Assembly (NCBI GenBank): GCA_003833135.1
Contig: QZLH01000003.1
Coordinates: forward strand, 125,216-189,215
Source: Oehlia diaphana
Taxonomy: Eukaryota > Glomeromycota > Glomeromycetes > Glomerales > Glomeraceae
Direction of reading: 5' to 3'
DNA: 64,000 nt
Under the pieces are notes generated by a model, which ran no database searches, was not told the origin of the DNA, and saw nothing but the letters and a program-made list of their open reading frames with translations. Shown piece by piece: positions 11,726-23,815 of the stretch (position 1 is its first letter; each line of letters opens with the position of its first letter). A program made the translations under genes and the position numbers.

Positions 11726-11903
11726 ATCGCCGTTTTCAAAATGGTGTACGCAGTTTATTTATGATTGTATATTCGAATACCAATATTCGCCCGGTTTTCA
11801 TCCCTTTTTTATTGTCCATATTTCGTCCGGTTTTCGTCCGGTTTTCGGTTTCTTTTTTTTTTATTCAAACTTAACTGCGTACATCATTTTGAAAACGGTG
11901 ATC
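11726..11903. mobile_element. MITE with about 30-bp inverted repeats
   Basis: The segment at 11726-11757 and the reverse complement of 11872-11903 match at about 29 of 32 positions (core CCGTTTTCAAAATG-TGTACGCAGTT). The interior is about 115 bp and contains repeats of CGTCCGGTTTT. There is no coding capacity. A target duplication was not evident. Confidence 0.6.
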
Positions 11904-12067
11904 ATTCAATATCAACAAAAAAACTATATTAATGTGTTTATATATGTACTGTATAGTATATTTACAATTTCAATAATGCGTTAAAAATTTTGAAAATATC
12001 AATAAAAATCGCGGAAGATCAGGTGCAATGCTACATAATTAGCACACGTGACAAGCAACACGAAGAC

Positions 12068-12184
12068 GCAAAAATTACCTTTTTGACTCTCCTCGTGTTA
12101 TTTTTTTGACCCGCGCGCATGTACTGTATTACATATAGGAGGGTCAAAAGGATGTTGTACAGGAGTCAAAAAGATAATTTTTGC
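12068..12184. mobile_element. 117-bp MULE-like MITE with 9-bp target duplication
   Basis: Ends are GCAAAAATTACCTTTTTGAC on the left, with the same sequence bearing one mismatch inverted on the right. CACGAAGAC flanks the element directly on both sides (12059-12067 and 12185-12193). A second, inner inverted repeat (TTTTGACCC and GGGTCAAAA) makes the whole element foldable. A 9-bp duplication is what Mutator-like elements leave. The family call is inference. Confidence 0.7.
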
Positions 12185-12194
12185 CACGAAGACA

Positions 12195-14855
12195 AGGCAA
12201 GGGTTAACAGAATTATATTGTAAAAATAAAATTATATATATATATATGAATAGTTATTTCTCATACATAAATTACTTGATTCATACATTACTGCTAAGCA
12301 AGAACGTTCGATTTGATCTATAAATTAATATATTCGATAAATTAATATTAATAATATACCAGCTCATATTACTAATTCTAAATGTTGAAAGGGAAATAGC
12401 GTCTTGCAAGTGATCGTGAACGAAATAACAGAAATTGGTAGGTATAGATTACAAGTGAGAATGACATAAATGGGCAAGTATTTTAATTTTAAGAAAAAAA
12501 AATTTTTAAATTTAAAATTTGCATTCTCACATAGAAGTATGGACATATCTAACGATCACGTATATAATATACGTTAAAACAATCATGGCAGTTAAATTAG
12601 AGTATACTATGATGTAATATTTTTCGGTAATCATATTTTTCGCATGCAAATCTTAGATTTAGCGCGTAGGACTCTTTAATTTGTTCTTTCGCGCTGAATA
12701 ACATTATATTTTTAAAATAAAAATTTATATAAATCGGTCAATCTTCAAACTTTTATAAATTGTAAAATAAATAGTAATAAAAAGAAGAAATTAAATCGAT
12801 AAAATGACAAAGAACATGCATTGCACATTTCTATCGATTTATTTTATTTAATAAGTGGTAATAATAAAAATATGAAATTTTCATGGAAATCTATGTAATG
12901 ACAAAACGAATTACACTGCGAATATCTTTTCAAAAAGATTTGCATGAGAAAATTTTCTTTTGAAGCTTTTTAAAATTTTTACGTTTTTTTAAATGGAAAA
13001 ATAAAAAAAAAAACAAGCGAAAGAAAATAGGATTCAACGATAAAATATATCATATTACTACTCACTAATAAGAGTGTGATATACTATAAAACAAACTTTT
13101 ACATTTGTGTAAACTATAAATGCTCTCTTTTTTATCAAAAATAATCAGTTTATTCCATTTAAAAGCCGTTATCTTCTAAAATAATAATAAATGGTCTAAC
13201 AGATAAAAAAGGGAGTAGACGATCGCCGCGGTCCAAGAAGGAACTATTTCTTAATCATCTCGTGCAATTACAGCTGAATATATTATATATATTTTACAAA
13301 ATCTACAACTTCATATCCTAATTATTTCTTGCAAAACCTTGTAATTGCCAATTAATGGATGTACAAAATCTTTCGCCCATCGTGAACATTTCAATCAAAA
13401 CGCGGCAGAAATCTATTCTTTCACCTAACGTCACTTATTTCATTAAAGGTAATAGCAAATTTCATCGAATTTTCCTGAATTGAAATTCCTATAAACTACT
13501 GTACGACAATTTATTTAACGAATGTGTTTAGATATTTTATGTAATATAAAAGTTATAAAATTTACATATCTAACATCTAAATTATAATTTTTTAGAGTCA
13601 TTTAATTATTCATAATTCAAATTATTAGAACAATGTCTATTTCTAACACATGATCTCTTTATATATATATATAAATAGAACATAAAAATTATTGCTCTAT
13701 AGGGTAATTTGTTTTATAAATTACTTCTAATTATGGTGATTGACGATTCACATGACTGTTTGGAGGGTAAAACTTCCATCAACTTGTATCTTGCATATTA
13801 TCGATTGAATCGTTATCATTTGAATATATTTGGGGCATGTTATCAAAAGATTGTTGTTGTTATTTTAAGTATTAACAGGTTGAAATTGCTTAATTGATTA
13901 ATTAAAGATTGAATATTACAGACGTGGAAAGGAATGTGAGATAAATCAATTATATTATTCAAAAGTTGTATACGTAACATAATAGATTCTTTAATATCAG
14001 TTTTGAGGCGCAAGATTTGTATTAGAAATTTCTACATTATTAACGTTATTAATTGAATTGTGTTGAAAGTTGTTATTATTAACGATTTGATCTATTGAGT
14101 GATTGAATTCAGATAATATCAATCAAATTATCATAATGGAATTTTTTTTTTTTTTTGGCTCTTTTTTGAGTTTATCTTATCTTTGTTTTTTTTTTAAAAA
14201 AAAAATAAATCTAAGTGTGGTACTTAGTCTATTTATTTAAAATTGGAAATACTAAATTTGATAGTATTGTAAATTAAGGCGCTTAAAACAGATGAAAGAG
14301 TATGGATTTTCAAGTTGCAACATCGTAGCCACAAAAGGGTAAATCAGGCCAGACGGAATTGATAGAACTCTCACGGTTCAAGCCTTCAAGGGCAAAGTTT
14401 CGAATTCCAAGAAAGCAGCGCCTTTATACGAAAGAGTGAATAAATGATCCATAATTCTTTCCAGCAATTCGCAGATAAAGATCCTCCCTCAAAACTTATA
14501 AATTCAGATGTTGATATGTATTCAGTTTAACTTGTGTCATTAGCTCGCACTGACAACTACTTTGTGCAAAAACTATTTAGTAATAAGCGATTTATATATA
14601 GATTGTTGATTCAATAATTACATTTTTACACGTCATGACCACCAATTTCCTTCATAAATTTCTGCTACCCTAAAAATTGTGTAAACAAAATCTTTGGCGA
14701 CTTTTGGCCGTTGAATAAGAGCTTGAATTGCACGAAAAATTGGACGATAATGAATTATAATATCAACTCCAGTATTATGCCCACTTTATTAATAAATAGC
14801 AATGGAATTATATCATATTTATTTATATTATATCATATTTTTATTACATAGTACA

Positions 14856-14898
<43 letters not shown>

Positions 14899-14900
14899 TA
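12195..14900. other. Long gene-free stretch
   Basis: Only short, AT-driven frames occur (for example 12364-12546 and 13709-13897), with no recognisable protein. I see no clear inverted-repeat element after 12193. An ATA/TAA microsatellite at about 14857-14905 runs into the 3' side of the pseudokinase gene. Confidence 0.5.
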
Positions 14901-14921
14901 TATATATATAAACCACATATC

Positions 14922-17326
14922 CTAAACTAAAGAGATACCCTTCTGTTTACACATTTCAAGAGCTTTAGGTTGTTCCCTTAATGCAGCTAATCTTAAATAT
15001 TTTATCCCTTTTTCATCATCTTTTGTCACGCCAAGACCGTGATAATAAACGTTACCAATATTATACATGGCAGTAGAATTCTCATTATCGGCAGATAATT
15101 GAAAATATTCAATTGCTTGTGGAATACTTTTCTTCACGCCATCACCTGACCATAAACAATGACCATATCTTAATTGAGCATCCGGTAATCCAAAATCTGC
15201 TGCAGATTTAAATAATTTGGCTGCTTCTTCTAATCTCTGTCTTTTTTCTTCTGTATCTGAAGGATTATTAATTGGACTAAGTCCATAATATAAATAATAT
15301 CCTTTCCAATAACTATTAAATAAATAATAAATTAATAATTAAATATAATAAAACAAAATAAACATTAAAGATCAAACGAAATAAAGATTTAAATACCTTG
15401 CTGTAACATCACTAAATTCTTCAGCATAATATTTGAAACTTTCCCAGGCCTTTAATTTATCACCATCTCTCCTTTTATGTTCTGATACTGCTTCCCTAAC
15501 TGTTAAAATATTAGCAGAAAAATCTTCGATAGCGAGATCATCATCATCATCACTTGGTAAATCTTCTTCTGTTGGTAATTTTACTAAAGTTGGTCTTATA
15601 GGTTGAGAAGGTAAGAATTTTCTATAAAGATGATTAAGTGTCATGAACATATCTTTAAGTGGAGGACGCGCGGATGGGCTATCCTGTAATGCTATTTAAA
15701 AAAAAAAGATTATTTTAATAAAAAAAATAAACTAATAAACAGAAAGGATAAATTTGTAATAAATCTTTCGATACCTTTATGAGAAATTTTAACCCATTCA
15801 TGTGGAACACTATTGTTAAATACCGGACGAACCATTTTTTGTACGACAAGGTTTCTAATTTCCAATATATCTTTTTCATTATGAAAGGGCAATTTTTCCT
15901 CTGCAATTTCCCATAATAACATACCAAAACTTTTTACATAATAAAAAAAAAATTAATTTTAAATGATAGAAAAAAAAAAATAAAAAAATTGAAAATTTTT
16001 TTTAATGATTCATTACCTATAAATTTCACATTTAGCAGTATAAGGATTTTTTCTATGATCTCTCAATTTTTCAGGTGCCATCCATCTAACAGTATCAATT
16101 GTAGGCATCATATTTTTAGTAGGATCATTAAATCCACGACTTAAAGTAAAGTTAGCAAGTTTCGCTTGATGATAAATAGTGATAAGAATATTCTCAGAAC
16201 GAATATCATGATGTAAAATGGCCACAGTATGTAAAAAAGTTAACCCACGAGCGACATCAACAGCAAGTTGAGTTTTTACATGCCAATCAAGAGGACCATA
16301 ACCTTGATAATATTCTTGTAAATTACCATATTCACACCATTCTGTTACCATATACATTGCACTAGCATCTTGTGCAATACCATAAAATTGAAGAATATAT
16401 TGAGATTCTTTTAATTTCTTTAAAATAACCACTTGACTAAGGATATCGTTCATAAGTTTCTTTTCATCATTTCCCAAAATTTTTTCTTTAATAGCTACTT
16501 CCTCTCCCATACGAATTTTTTTATAAACTTTTGTTCCTCTTTTTACCGTTTCAGGAGGATCATGTAATTCCGCAATATTAATTGTTGCGGATGCTAAAAC
16601 ATTATCATCATCATGTAAAACCTTTTTTTGCCAAGCTATATTAAGTTGAGTAATATCATCTAATGAAGAGCTAATTTCTTTCAATTCATTAACGATACCA
16701 CCTTCAATTGTTTGTATATACTAAAAAAAAAAGTGAAAAAAAAATCAATTTTACAATAACAAAAATAAAATAAATTTTATAAAACTTACTTTAGTCATTT
16801 CTTTAATATCCGACCTAATTACTTTTTGATCCTCTTCCATTTGAATTTGATTTTGTACGGCCATAGTAAAATTTAATACACGCATTAAACCATCAAATTC
16901 TTCAGTTAAATTACGAAATTGTTCTTCAATAGAATGAGCAGCTAAAAATTTTCTTAACCCTTTAATTTGAGATACTTCTGATATAAAATTTTTAATTTTA
17001 CCAATAACTATAACTAATTTTTGAAAATTTCTATAATATTCTTTTGATTTAAATACATCCTCATTTTCAAGTCTACGTATTTTTAACATATTAACAGCAG
17101 TTTCAGCTGCTGTAGCTCTTGATAATAAAGAACCACATATTCTTTTATTATGTTCAGCAGTTTGATAAAGATTAATAATATCTTGTACTATATGCGCTAT
17201 TTCCGATATTAATGGAATAAATGGTGTTAAAACATCAGCTACTACAGCAGCTTCTTTCGATACGGTTGCTGCTATTGCAAGACCATTAGTTGCAGTATTA
17301 GATACACGGGAAATTGGATCAGACAT
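14922..17326 (-). CDS. MLKL-like N-terminal helical region, kinase-like domain and Sel1 repeats; predicted pseudokinase
   Basis: Five exons (17326-16790, 16720-16017, 15929-15775, 15691-15397, 15312-14922) give a 693-aa protein. All splice sites are GT-AG and the phases agree. Residues 1-180 are a helical region (VLTPFIPLISEIAHIVQDI and later coiled segments) resembling the four-helix N-terminus of MLKL-type proteins. Residues about 235-480 are a tyrosine-kinase-like domain. The beta-3 Lys is present (VAIK, K257), the catalytic loop reads HHD with N356 kept, and MAPE is kept. However, the Mg-binding DFG is NFT (369-371) and the glycine loop is lost, so it probably does not phosphorylate. An acidic linker (DDDDD) and two to three Sel1 repeats follow. 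Likely role, by inference: a signalling scaffold or membrane-acting cell-death or incompatibility factor. Confidence 0.85.
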
Positions 17327-17695
17327 AATGTTTTTTTTTTATTATGAAAAAAAAAAAAATTAAATAAATTAAAATAAAAGAATTTTTTTCTTGATTTTAA
17401 AAGAAAAAATAAAATTTGATTGAAAGATTAAAAAGTGAAATCGGAGTATAAAGACCGATTTAATTATTGGTGAAACGTTAAACAAATTTTGTATAATCAA
17501 ATTTGTATGTATAACAATCATCAAATATGGTAAAATGCCTTGCCCATTATCTCTAAAAAAAAAAAAATAGATTTTGAGTAATAAAAAATTTCAAAAAGTA
17601 ATAAATAATAAATAATAATAAATATTTATACTTTAAATATAAAAAAAAAAAATAAATTATTTCTACAAAAAGTAAGAAATTTATGTGACATTTGT

Positions 17696-19032
17696 TCACC
17701 ACAATAAAAAAGGTTCATGAATCCTTTTACGATGCGCATTCAAATTAGTTGACTGCCTAAACGTTTTATGACAAACTTCACATTCGTAAGGTCTTTCGCC
17801 TTTATGTATCCTCTGATGTGTCTTCAAGTTATTCTTTTGAGAAAATCTTCTTTTGCATCCTTGATAATCACAAGTGAATGGTTTTTCTCCCGTATGTTTT
17901 CTCTGATGAACTTTTAAATGATGATTATCCTTAAAATGTTTCGTACATCCAGGATAATTACAAAGAAATTTAATTTTATCAGGATTCATCGGTTCATTTA
18001 CTATCTGATAATTCTAATGGAAAATTTTATTAAATAAATAAATGTGTAATATCAAATATATTAAAAATGTTAATTTGTATAGAATGACGGGCGCTAAATA
18101 CATTCATTAGATTTACCTTTTTATTGGATTTAAGGAATTTAATTCCATTCACATAAACTTGTGATTGTACTATTAAATATGAAAATTCAATATATTATTT
18201 ATAAGGTTGTAATGTTTTTTTTTATAAGAAAATTTTTTCATATCAAGTACTTACTTTGATCACTGAGGAAATAATTCATGGTACTATCCATGCGAGAAGA
18301 CGTCATAGGATCATCATAACGAATAGTAACTTGATTAATATGATCTACCTTAACTCATCGGAATTTTCAGGAGGTTATTATATAATTCACGTAAGTTATT
18401 TTTTTCTATATTTTGTAACGTTTGAAATTTTTAACCTAACCTAACCCTAACCTTAAAAATGGTTTCGGGGTGTAATGAAAACCTGTCCTTGTTGAAATTC
18501 AACAATAAATACCGAAAGTTCGGTGTGATGCGCTTTAGTTAGAGAATTGAAACGCGATGCGTTATCTGCTATTTTAATAACTGGATAAATACAAACACTC
18601 CATACTATTAATTTTCAGAATTACATTCTGTATGATTACAAAATGTTTTCTGCTTACTTTGTTCATCGGAGATACCATATTATTTTCAATCTCTCTTAAC
18701 GAAACGTATTGCTTAGGAGGTGTGTTTTGATTAGAGATCTGTTCGGTATAATAATTCTCAGTGCCGAAATAATTATTGTCACTTATGTGAACGGGTGTAC
18801 CTGAGAAATTGTAATGAATGAAATTGGGAAGATTGCAAGCATCATGATGATGCTCAGCTTATTATTATTTAAGAAAAGAAAAAGAAGAGTATTATAATAA
18901 TTTAAAAACTCTATTTTTTTTTCAAATTTTTAAAATTATATATATATATATAAAATCAATACTTGAGAAATTGTAAAGATCGAAATTGGGAAGATCGAAA
19001 TTCCAAACATCACGAAAAAATTTATGAATCAT
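17696..19032 (-). CDS. C2H2 zinc-finger protein, five exons
   Basis: Exons 19032-18963, 18857-18658, 18348-18255, 18169-18117 and 18013-17696 join in frame to 244 aa. The start is the first ATG after an in-frame TAA. The last exon encodes three adjacent C2H2 fingers (about residues 155-240) with TGEKPF and KGERPY linkers. Fingers one and two have the C-x4-C spacing (CNYPGC, CDYQGC) seen in GLI/ZIC- and TFIIIA-like proteins, and finger three has C-x2-C. This predicts a nuclear DNA-binding regulator. The N-terminal part is Asn/Tyr-rich and carries a repeated peptide, NFDLPNFDLYNFS in exon 1 and NLPNFIHYNFS in exon 2. The third acceptor (GTTAAG) is weak, so that junction is the least certain part of the model. 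Confidence 0.75.
18431..18456. repeat. Short telomere-like tract
   Basis: TAACCTAACCTAACCCTAAC occurs within the second intron of the zinc-finger gene. It resembles three to four units of a (CCCTAA) telomere repeat. Confidence 0.4.
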
Positions 19033-21580
19033 TTCGAATAATTCTTGTATTTAATCAATATATAATTTATCTTCTTGGACACGAAAGACACGTCTTTATA
19101 TGTTTCGTATAATTGGGGTAGAAGGTTCAAAAAAAAAAAGTTCGTATATTTATAGAATTGTTCGTGATCCCACTTTTTTTTTGTGTGTTACATAAATTGA
19201 TCATATAAGGTAAACTTTTGTTATGATGACGTTGATCGACCGGACTTCGTCTAAAATGAGTAAAAAATATAAAAATGTAATAATTTGATTGTTTAAAAAA
19301 TTTCATTTTCAAGAAAAGAATTTTCAAATTAAGAAATTAATATTTCAAAAATTCAAAGCCTTTTTAAAAAATTCGTGATATGAGGTTATTACTACTATTA
19401 TATAATTTTTATAATTATTTAATTATTTTAATTATTTTTAAAAATATTTTAACATAAAAGTGAAACAATTTTTGGTCATAACCATTTCGCTTTTGACAAC
19501 AGAATGATAACTTAATATGGTATTTCCATGGAATTTTTATGGTATTTGATTAACAATGTGAATGTTTTAGCGTATGTAAATCACATTATTTATTCAATTT
19601 AGAATATAATGGAATATCGAATTAATTTTAAAAAAATGATTACTTTGTTTATTCATTACAGCCGATCGTATGGGCGCACGTTGCGGGAAACCTTGTTTTA
19701 CATAAAAAAAAAGCAATTGTTACACCACGTCATCATGTGTTATGGGCAACAAAGCACTCAAAACAAAAGGCATTCGTTGCTTCAAAAAAAAAATATAAAA
19801 TAAATTATTTCGATCAAAGAAATCCGTTTACATATATAGGTGCAGCATCACGTAGGCTTCATCATGATATATTTCAAATATATAACAATTATTAAATTAA
19901 CAAATTCTTACATTGATTATTCCTTAAATCAAGGTCATAACTGCGTTCTATGGTTTTAAAGGACTGTCTTGTCGCCTTTGCGCGAATTTTTGGTTAACAG
20001 TTAAAGTGCGAAATATGAACGTATAGTGTATTATATAAATGAAGAGTAATTCGAAAGAAAATAAATTACATTATTAATGAAATATTACTCTGATGATGTA
20101 TGTAATGCATAAATTTGACATTTGAAATCTTATTCGGGTAACAAAGGCGTCTTGCGTTATATTGGCGACCAATCAGAAAGAGATTTATCATATTGTATAA
20201 AATATTTGTACTTTCATAGTGTTACGTATTAGTTGGTACGAGCTTTATTTAAATTTATCTCTAATATTTTATCAATCTATTAATTATACGGGGATTGGTA
20301 ATGCTTTGAGTAATAGCTGATTTCTATCAATGCGCTGCTTAAATTGCCGACTACCAACATCATCATCTTCCACTATTTTACAATTTTACACCACCCGATT
20401 CTTTATACCCTTATTAATCTTCCACTATTTTATATGCTAATACACCACTCGATTCTTTATCAGATTATTAAAAAATCTCTCTTACTTTTAAAGACGTATA
20501 AGGTAGTGAAGTTCACAAGTTCATGTGAAAATTGACAAAGAATTGGGCGATTCATTTTAATTTGTTATTTGTTAATCATTTTATATATATAGTAATATAT
20601 TCATTTAATAATGATATTTAGTATCCTAATTTTGGTTAGACATTCAGGATTTTTGTACGAATCCCATTTGTATGAACTAATATCTTTTATTATCTAAATT
20701 AATAAAGGCGTTCAATAAAGAAAGATCGAAATAAAAAGAAAAAAAGAAGAAAAAAAGAATATTTTATTGCATGCATTAGACTTGAGAGGATTTACGGAAG
20801 ATCCTGTTGATTATTAATCAAAACATTTTGAAGGGCTGACGAAATTTAGCCACAGTAAAAATTCTTTTATTTACGTTACAGTATTCAATATTTCAATTTT
20901 TTCTTGTGTTAATATTTGATTAGGGAGATAGTAGTACAACCTAACCTATAAATAAATAGATTTTCATTCCCGCAATCTTTTTTTCGTTCGTTCCATATAT
21001 TTTCATTCTTTTTTTTTCAATAATAAAGTGTCACAAGGTCTAAAATTTCAAACTTTAAATGATCAATTTTTTTCGTATAACATTATGTATATAAAATGCA
21101 TTGTAACATGTAAGTATGTAATATTAATTTTTGGAAGAAACTTTATGCCGAGCGATTGCCAAGAAAAAGTGTAATTTTCACATTGTAAGGTAGTTATAGA
21201 TTAGTGCAAAGTTTATTTGTTAAGGAATTTTTTTTAATTCGTGATAAATAATATCACAGAGGAAAAAAATAAAAGAAAAAATTAAAAATAAGAGGAAAAA
21301 AAAAAACTATATATATTTATATATACAAACTGGATAACAGAAATATATATATAAAATAAATCTATTATTATTATTTAATTACTATTACTAACGTTATAAG
21401 AAGAAAAAAAAAAAAATTACTATTACTATTATTATTATTACATTACTTCCCCCTCTAAATTCCTATTCCTTCCTTCTAAAAATAATGAGGTTTTTTTTTT
21501 TTTCTATTTGTCCATTAAAATTTGCGTAGCGTAAATGTCTTATATATTGTCATATTTTTTGAGCACGATACAAAATTCTT
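19033..21580. other. Gene-free stretch with a small tandem duplication
   Basis: No supported frame. A block of about 52 bp beginning ATCTTCCACTATTTTA and containing ACACCAC-CGATTCTTTAT is duplicated in tandem at 20365-20416 and 20417-20470. From 21360 to 21445 there are TTA/CTA microsatellites. Confidence 0.5.
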
Positions 21581-21790
21581 TTAAGGAAACCAACCAATTT
21601 CATCGAGCATAACCAACATGGAAGGTATAGGGTCAACCCAATTATTGAAACTGGTTATTTTGACTCCTTCGGATTTTGGTCCTAATATTATTTGATTGAA
21701 ATCGAAATTCATTTCAGTGAACGAAGGAATTGTATTATAAATTAATAACGGAATGATAACGAGAAGTGCGAATTTTGTAACGTTAATCAT
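21581..21790 (-). CDS. Possible small secreted protein (69 aa)
   Basis: A 69-codon frame begins with a hydrophobic N-terminus (VTKFALLVIIPLLIYNTIPS) consistent with a cleaved signal peptide, followed by about 45 residues without another membrane segment. Cysteine is absent, so it is not a disulfide-rich effector. A TATA-type sequence lies about 150 bp upstream on the same strand. I do not recognise the family. It could be the first exon of a longer gene, or a chance frame; the coherent start, leader and promoter favour a real gene. Secretion by a root symbiont would make it an effector candidate, but that is inference. Confidence 0.45.
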   Translation of the reverse strand: MINVTKFALLVIIPLLIYNTIPSFTEMNFDFNQIILGPKSEGVKITSFNNWVDPIPSMLVMLDEIGWFP

Positions 21791-21940
21791 ATTAAGAGAT
21801 ATTTGTTAAAAAAAAATTTGATTTTTTTCGCGTATAGGAAATTAAAGATTTCTTTTTAACGAAGGGGGAAAAAGAAAAAGAAAAGGAATTGACGAGAAAA
21901 AAAATAATTTTTTTTCTTAAAGAATCACTGTCCAAAATCT

Positions 21941-21953
21941 CTCCTTTATATAG
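21941..21953 (-). promoter_or_regulatory. TATA box upstream of the small secreted protein
   Basis: CTATATAAAGGAG on the minus strand lies about 150 bp upstream of the ATG at 21790. A CACGTG palindrome lies a little further up, near 22000. Confidence 0.35.
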
Positions 21954-22580
21954 TTTGTAATCTTGTATTTCCGTGTGAATATTTTCTATGCAGTGTCTTG
22001 GCACGTGCCTAAAAACTCAAATATCTAATTTTGGCTCGTGTATTTTTAATTGGTAAAAGAAAACTAAAAATAAAAAATGTTCATTTTGAGGAGAGAAAAA
22101 AAACAAATGATTTCAGGCGAAGGTTCATAATAAAATAATGCTCCAAGTTTGTAAACATAAAGGATGTGTTCTTTTTCCCTTGAATTTACAAAAAAAAAAA
22201 AAAAAAATGTTTCTTATTTGAGTATAAACATTAAAAAAATGTGTGGCTAAATAGTGAAACATTTAACATGCGATTTAGGTTGTTCAATTTGTAGTATAAA
22301 TAACTTAAAATATATGTTAAATACAGAGCATAATACATTGTGATTGTCAGTGTATATCATATGACCAATTAAAATTTTCTCATTCGTTATAAAATAGTTA
22401 AAAAGTTAAAATAGTTTAACTTTTTTTTACTTTTTTTACGCCCATTTTTTCCTATTTCTGATTCAATGATGTAATTTATTATATGTCATGTAAACTTTTA
22501 CGGGTAATATGCAATATATGTAATATATATATATATATATATATTCATTATTTTCGTTATTTATTATTTTTCTTAAAAAA

Positions 22581-23208
22581 ATGGAAGTTCAAAAAACTGA
22601 AAAGTCTGAAAAGTCTGAAAAAGAGACTCATAATAAGATTGATGATTTTGATAATTTTGAAATTGATGAGGATGCTTCTCGATGTTCCAACGGAATTATT
22701 ACTTTTAATAGTGATGAAGGACTTGATATCAAAATCGATTTACATGTATGAATTATTTTTTATTACGATGTCTAGAATTAAAATTTTAAGTAACGCGAAT
22801 GTACTTCACACACATATATAGGATTTCGATATCGAATATAAAGTCTTTGATCACATTCTAGTATTATTTGGAAAAAGAAAACATCATTCTGATACTTCAT
22901 CCCTGGAAAAAGGTCGTCGGTATCAAGCTTTTGTTCGTCCAATTTTATTATCTCCTGATATGAACTCTGACAAAATTGTTAAAGAGGTAGAAAATGGAAT
23001 TACGCACATTAAAGTTCCAAAAAATGGAACTTTGAAGAAATTATTAGTAAGTTATAATTAAGTATATTATATAAAATTTGATTTGTGATTATTGCTTTGT
23101 TCCTAACAAATTAAATTTTGGGTAAAGGATACCAAGTATTGTGCTTTGTGTAAATTCAGAGAATGTTTATGTAAACATTTTCCCGTACTTTCAGAAATTC
23201 TTGAATAA
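22581..23208 (+). CDS. HSP20/alpha-crystallin-like protein with Cys-rich tail
   Basis: Three exons (22581-22745, 22822-23046, 23128-23208) with GT-AG junctions, all in phase 0, give 156 aa. Residues about 49-120 follow the small heat-shock protein core: IKIDLHDFDIEYKV in the first strands, LVLFGKRK in the middle, and VKEVENGITHIKVPK at the end, matching the A-x-x-x-NGVL-x-v-x-vPK end of alpha-crystallin domains. The N-terminal 30 residues are Lys/Glu-rich. The C-terminus is unusual: instead of the I-x-I/V tail it has CALCKFRECLCKHFP, four cysteines in 11 residues plus a His, which could bind metal. A chaperone or p23/CS-like adaptor role is inferred from the fold only. Confidence 0.7.
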
Positions 23209-23815
23209 AATAAATTTGTAAAGAAATACGATATGGGAATTTATGTTTTACGTGCTAAATATATTTTTAGGCCGAAAATGGGTTTTAAGGGGTACATGTT
23301 TATATATATATTGTATATTCGGTTTGATTACGCAGTTTTTTTTAATTCTGCGTCAATATTAATAAGTTACGTAACCCATTTAGTCATTATGATCCACAAG
23401 TCAATTCCCATATCAGATATCGTAATAGGCAAAATCGGAGTATGAATTCCAAGTAGGGGCGGCAAAATTACATAACAAAGTAAATCTTGATGAAAATGAT
23501 AAAAAAGATAAATGTGTAACTATAAATATAAACTTTAAATTTTCCTTATAGCGTTTGAAAGGTTCTTTTTTTTTTTTTTTTTAGTACCAAAAAAAAAAGG
23601 GAAATCTCTTTTTCTTTATATACTTTTTTCTTTTCTGTTACCCATTACCTGAAATCAATAAAAATTTATTTGTTTATCTTAAATCTTGTTTATTAAAAAT
23701 ATATATTATATATATATACACATATATTATTTATATATTACTATAAAAAAAAAAATTTTTTTTTTTTTTTTCCTCCTTTATCTTAATCTCTCCCTCAAAA
23801 ATCTTATAAATAAAC
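23209..23815. other. Intergenic region before the F-box gene
   Basis: Gene-free. Runs of T (23569-23582) and alternating TA tracts (23700-23740) precede the F-box start. A 70-codon frame at 23233-23445 has no support. Confidence 0.5.

Noticed and set aside
12364..13897. Short frames at 12364-12546 (-) and 13709-13897 (+)
   Set aside because: Their composition follows AT-rich DNA, with no splice partners, promoter or homologous motif.
14290..14420. Moderately GC-rich stretch with GGTTCAAGCC, tested as a tRNA
   Set aside because: No acceptor stem or anticodon arm could be paired around it.
18256..18444. Plus-strand 62-codon frame
   Set aside because: It is antisense to exon 3 and intron 2 of the zinc-finger gene.
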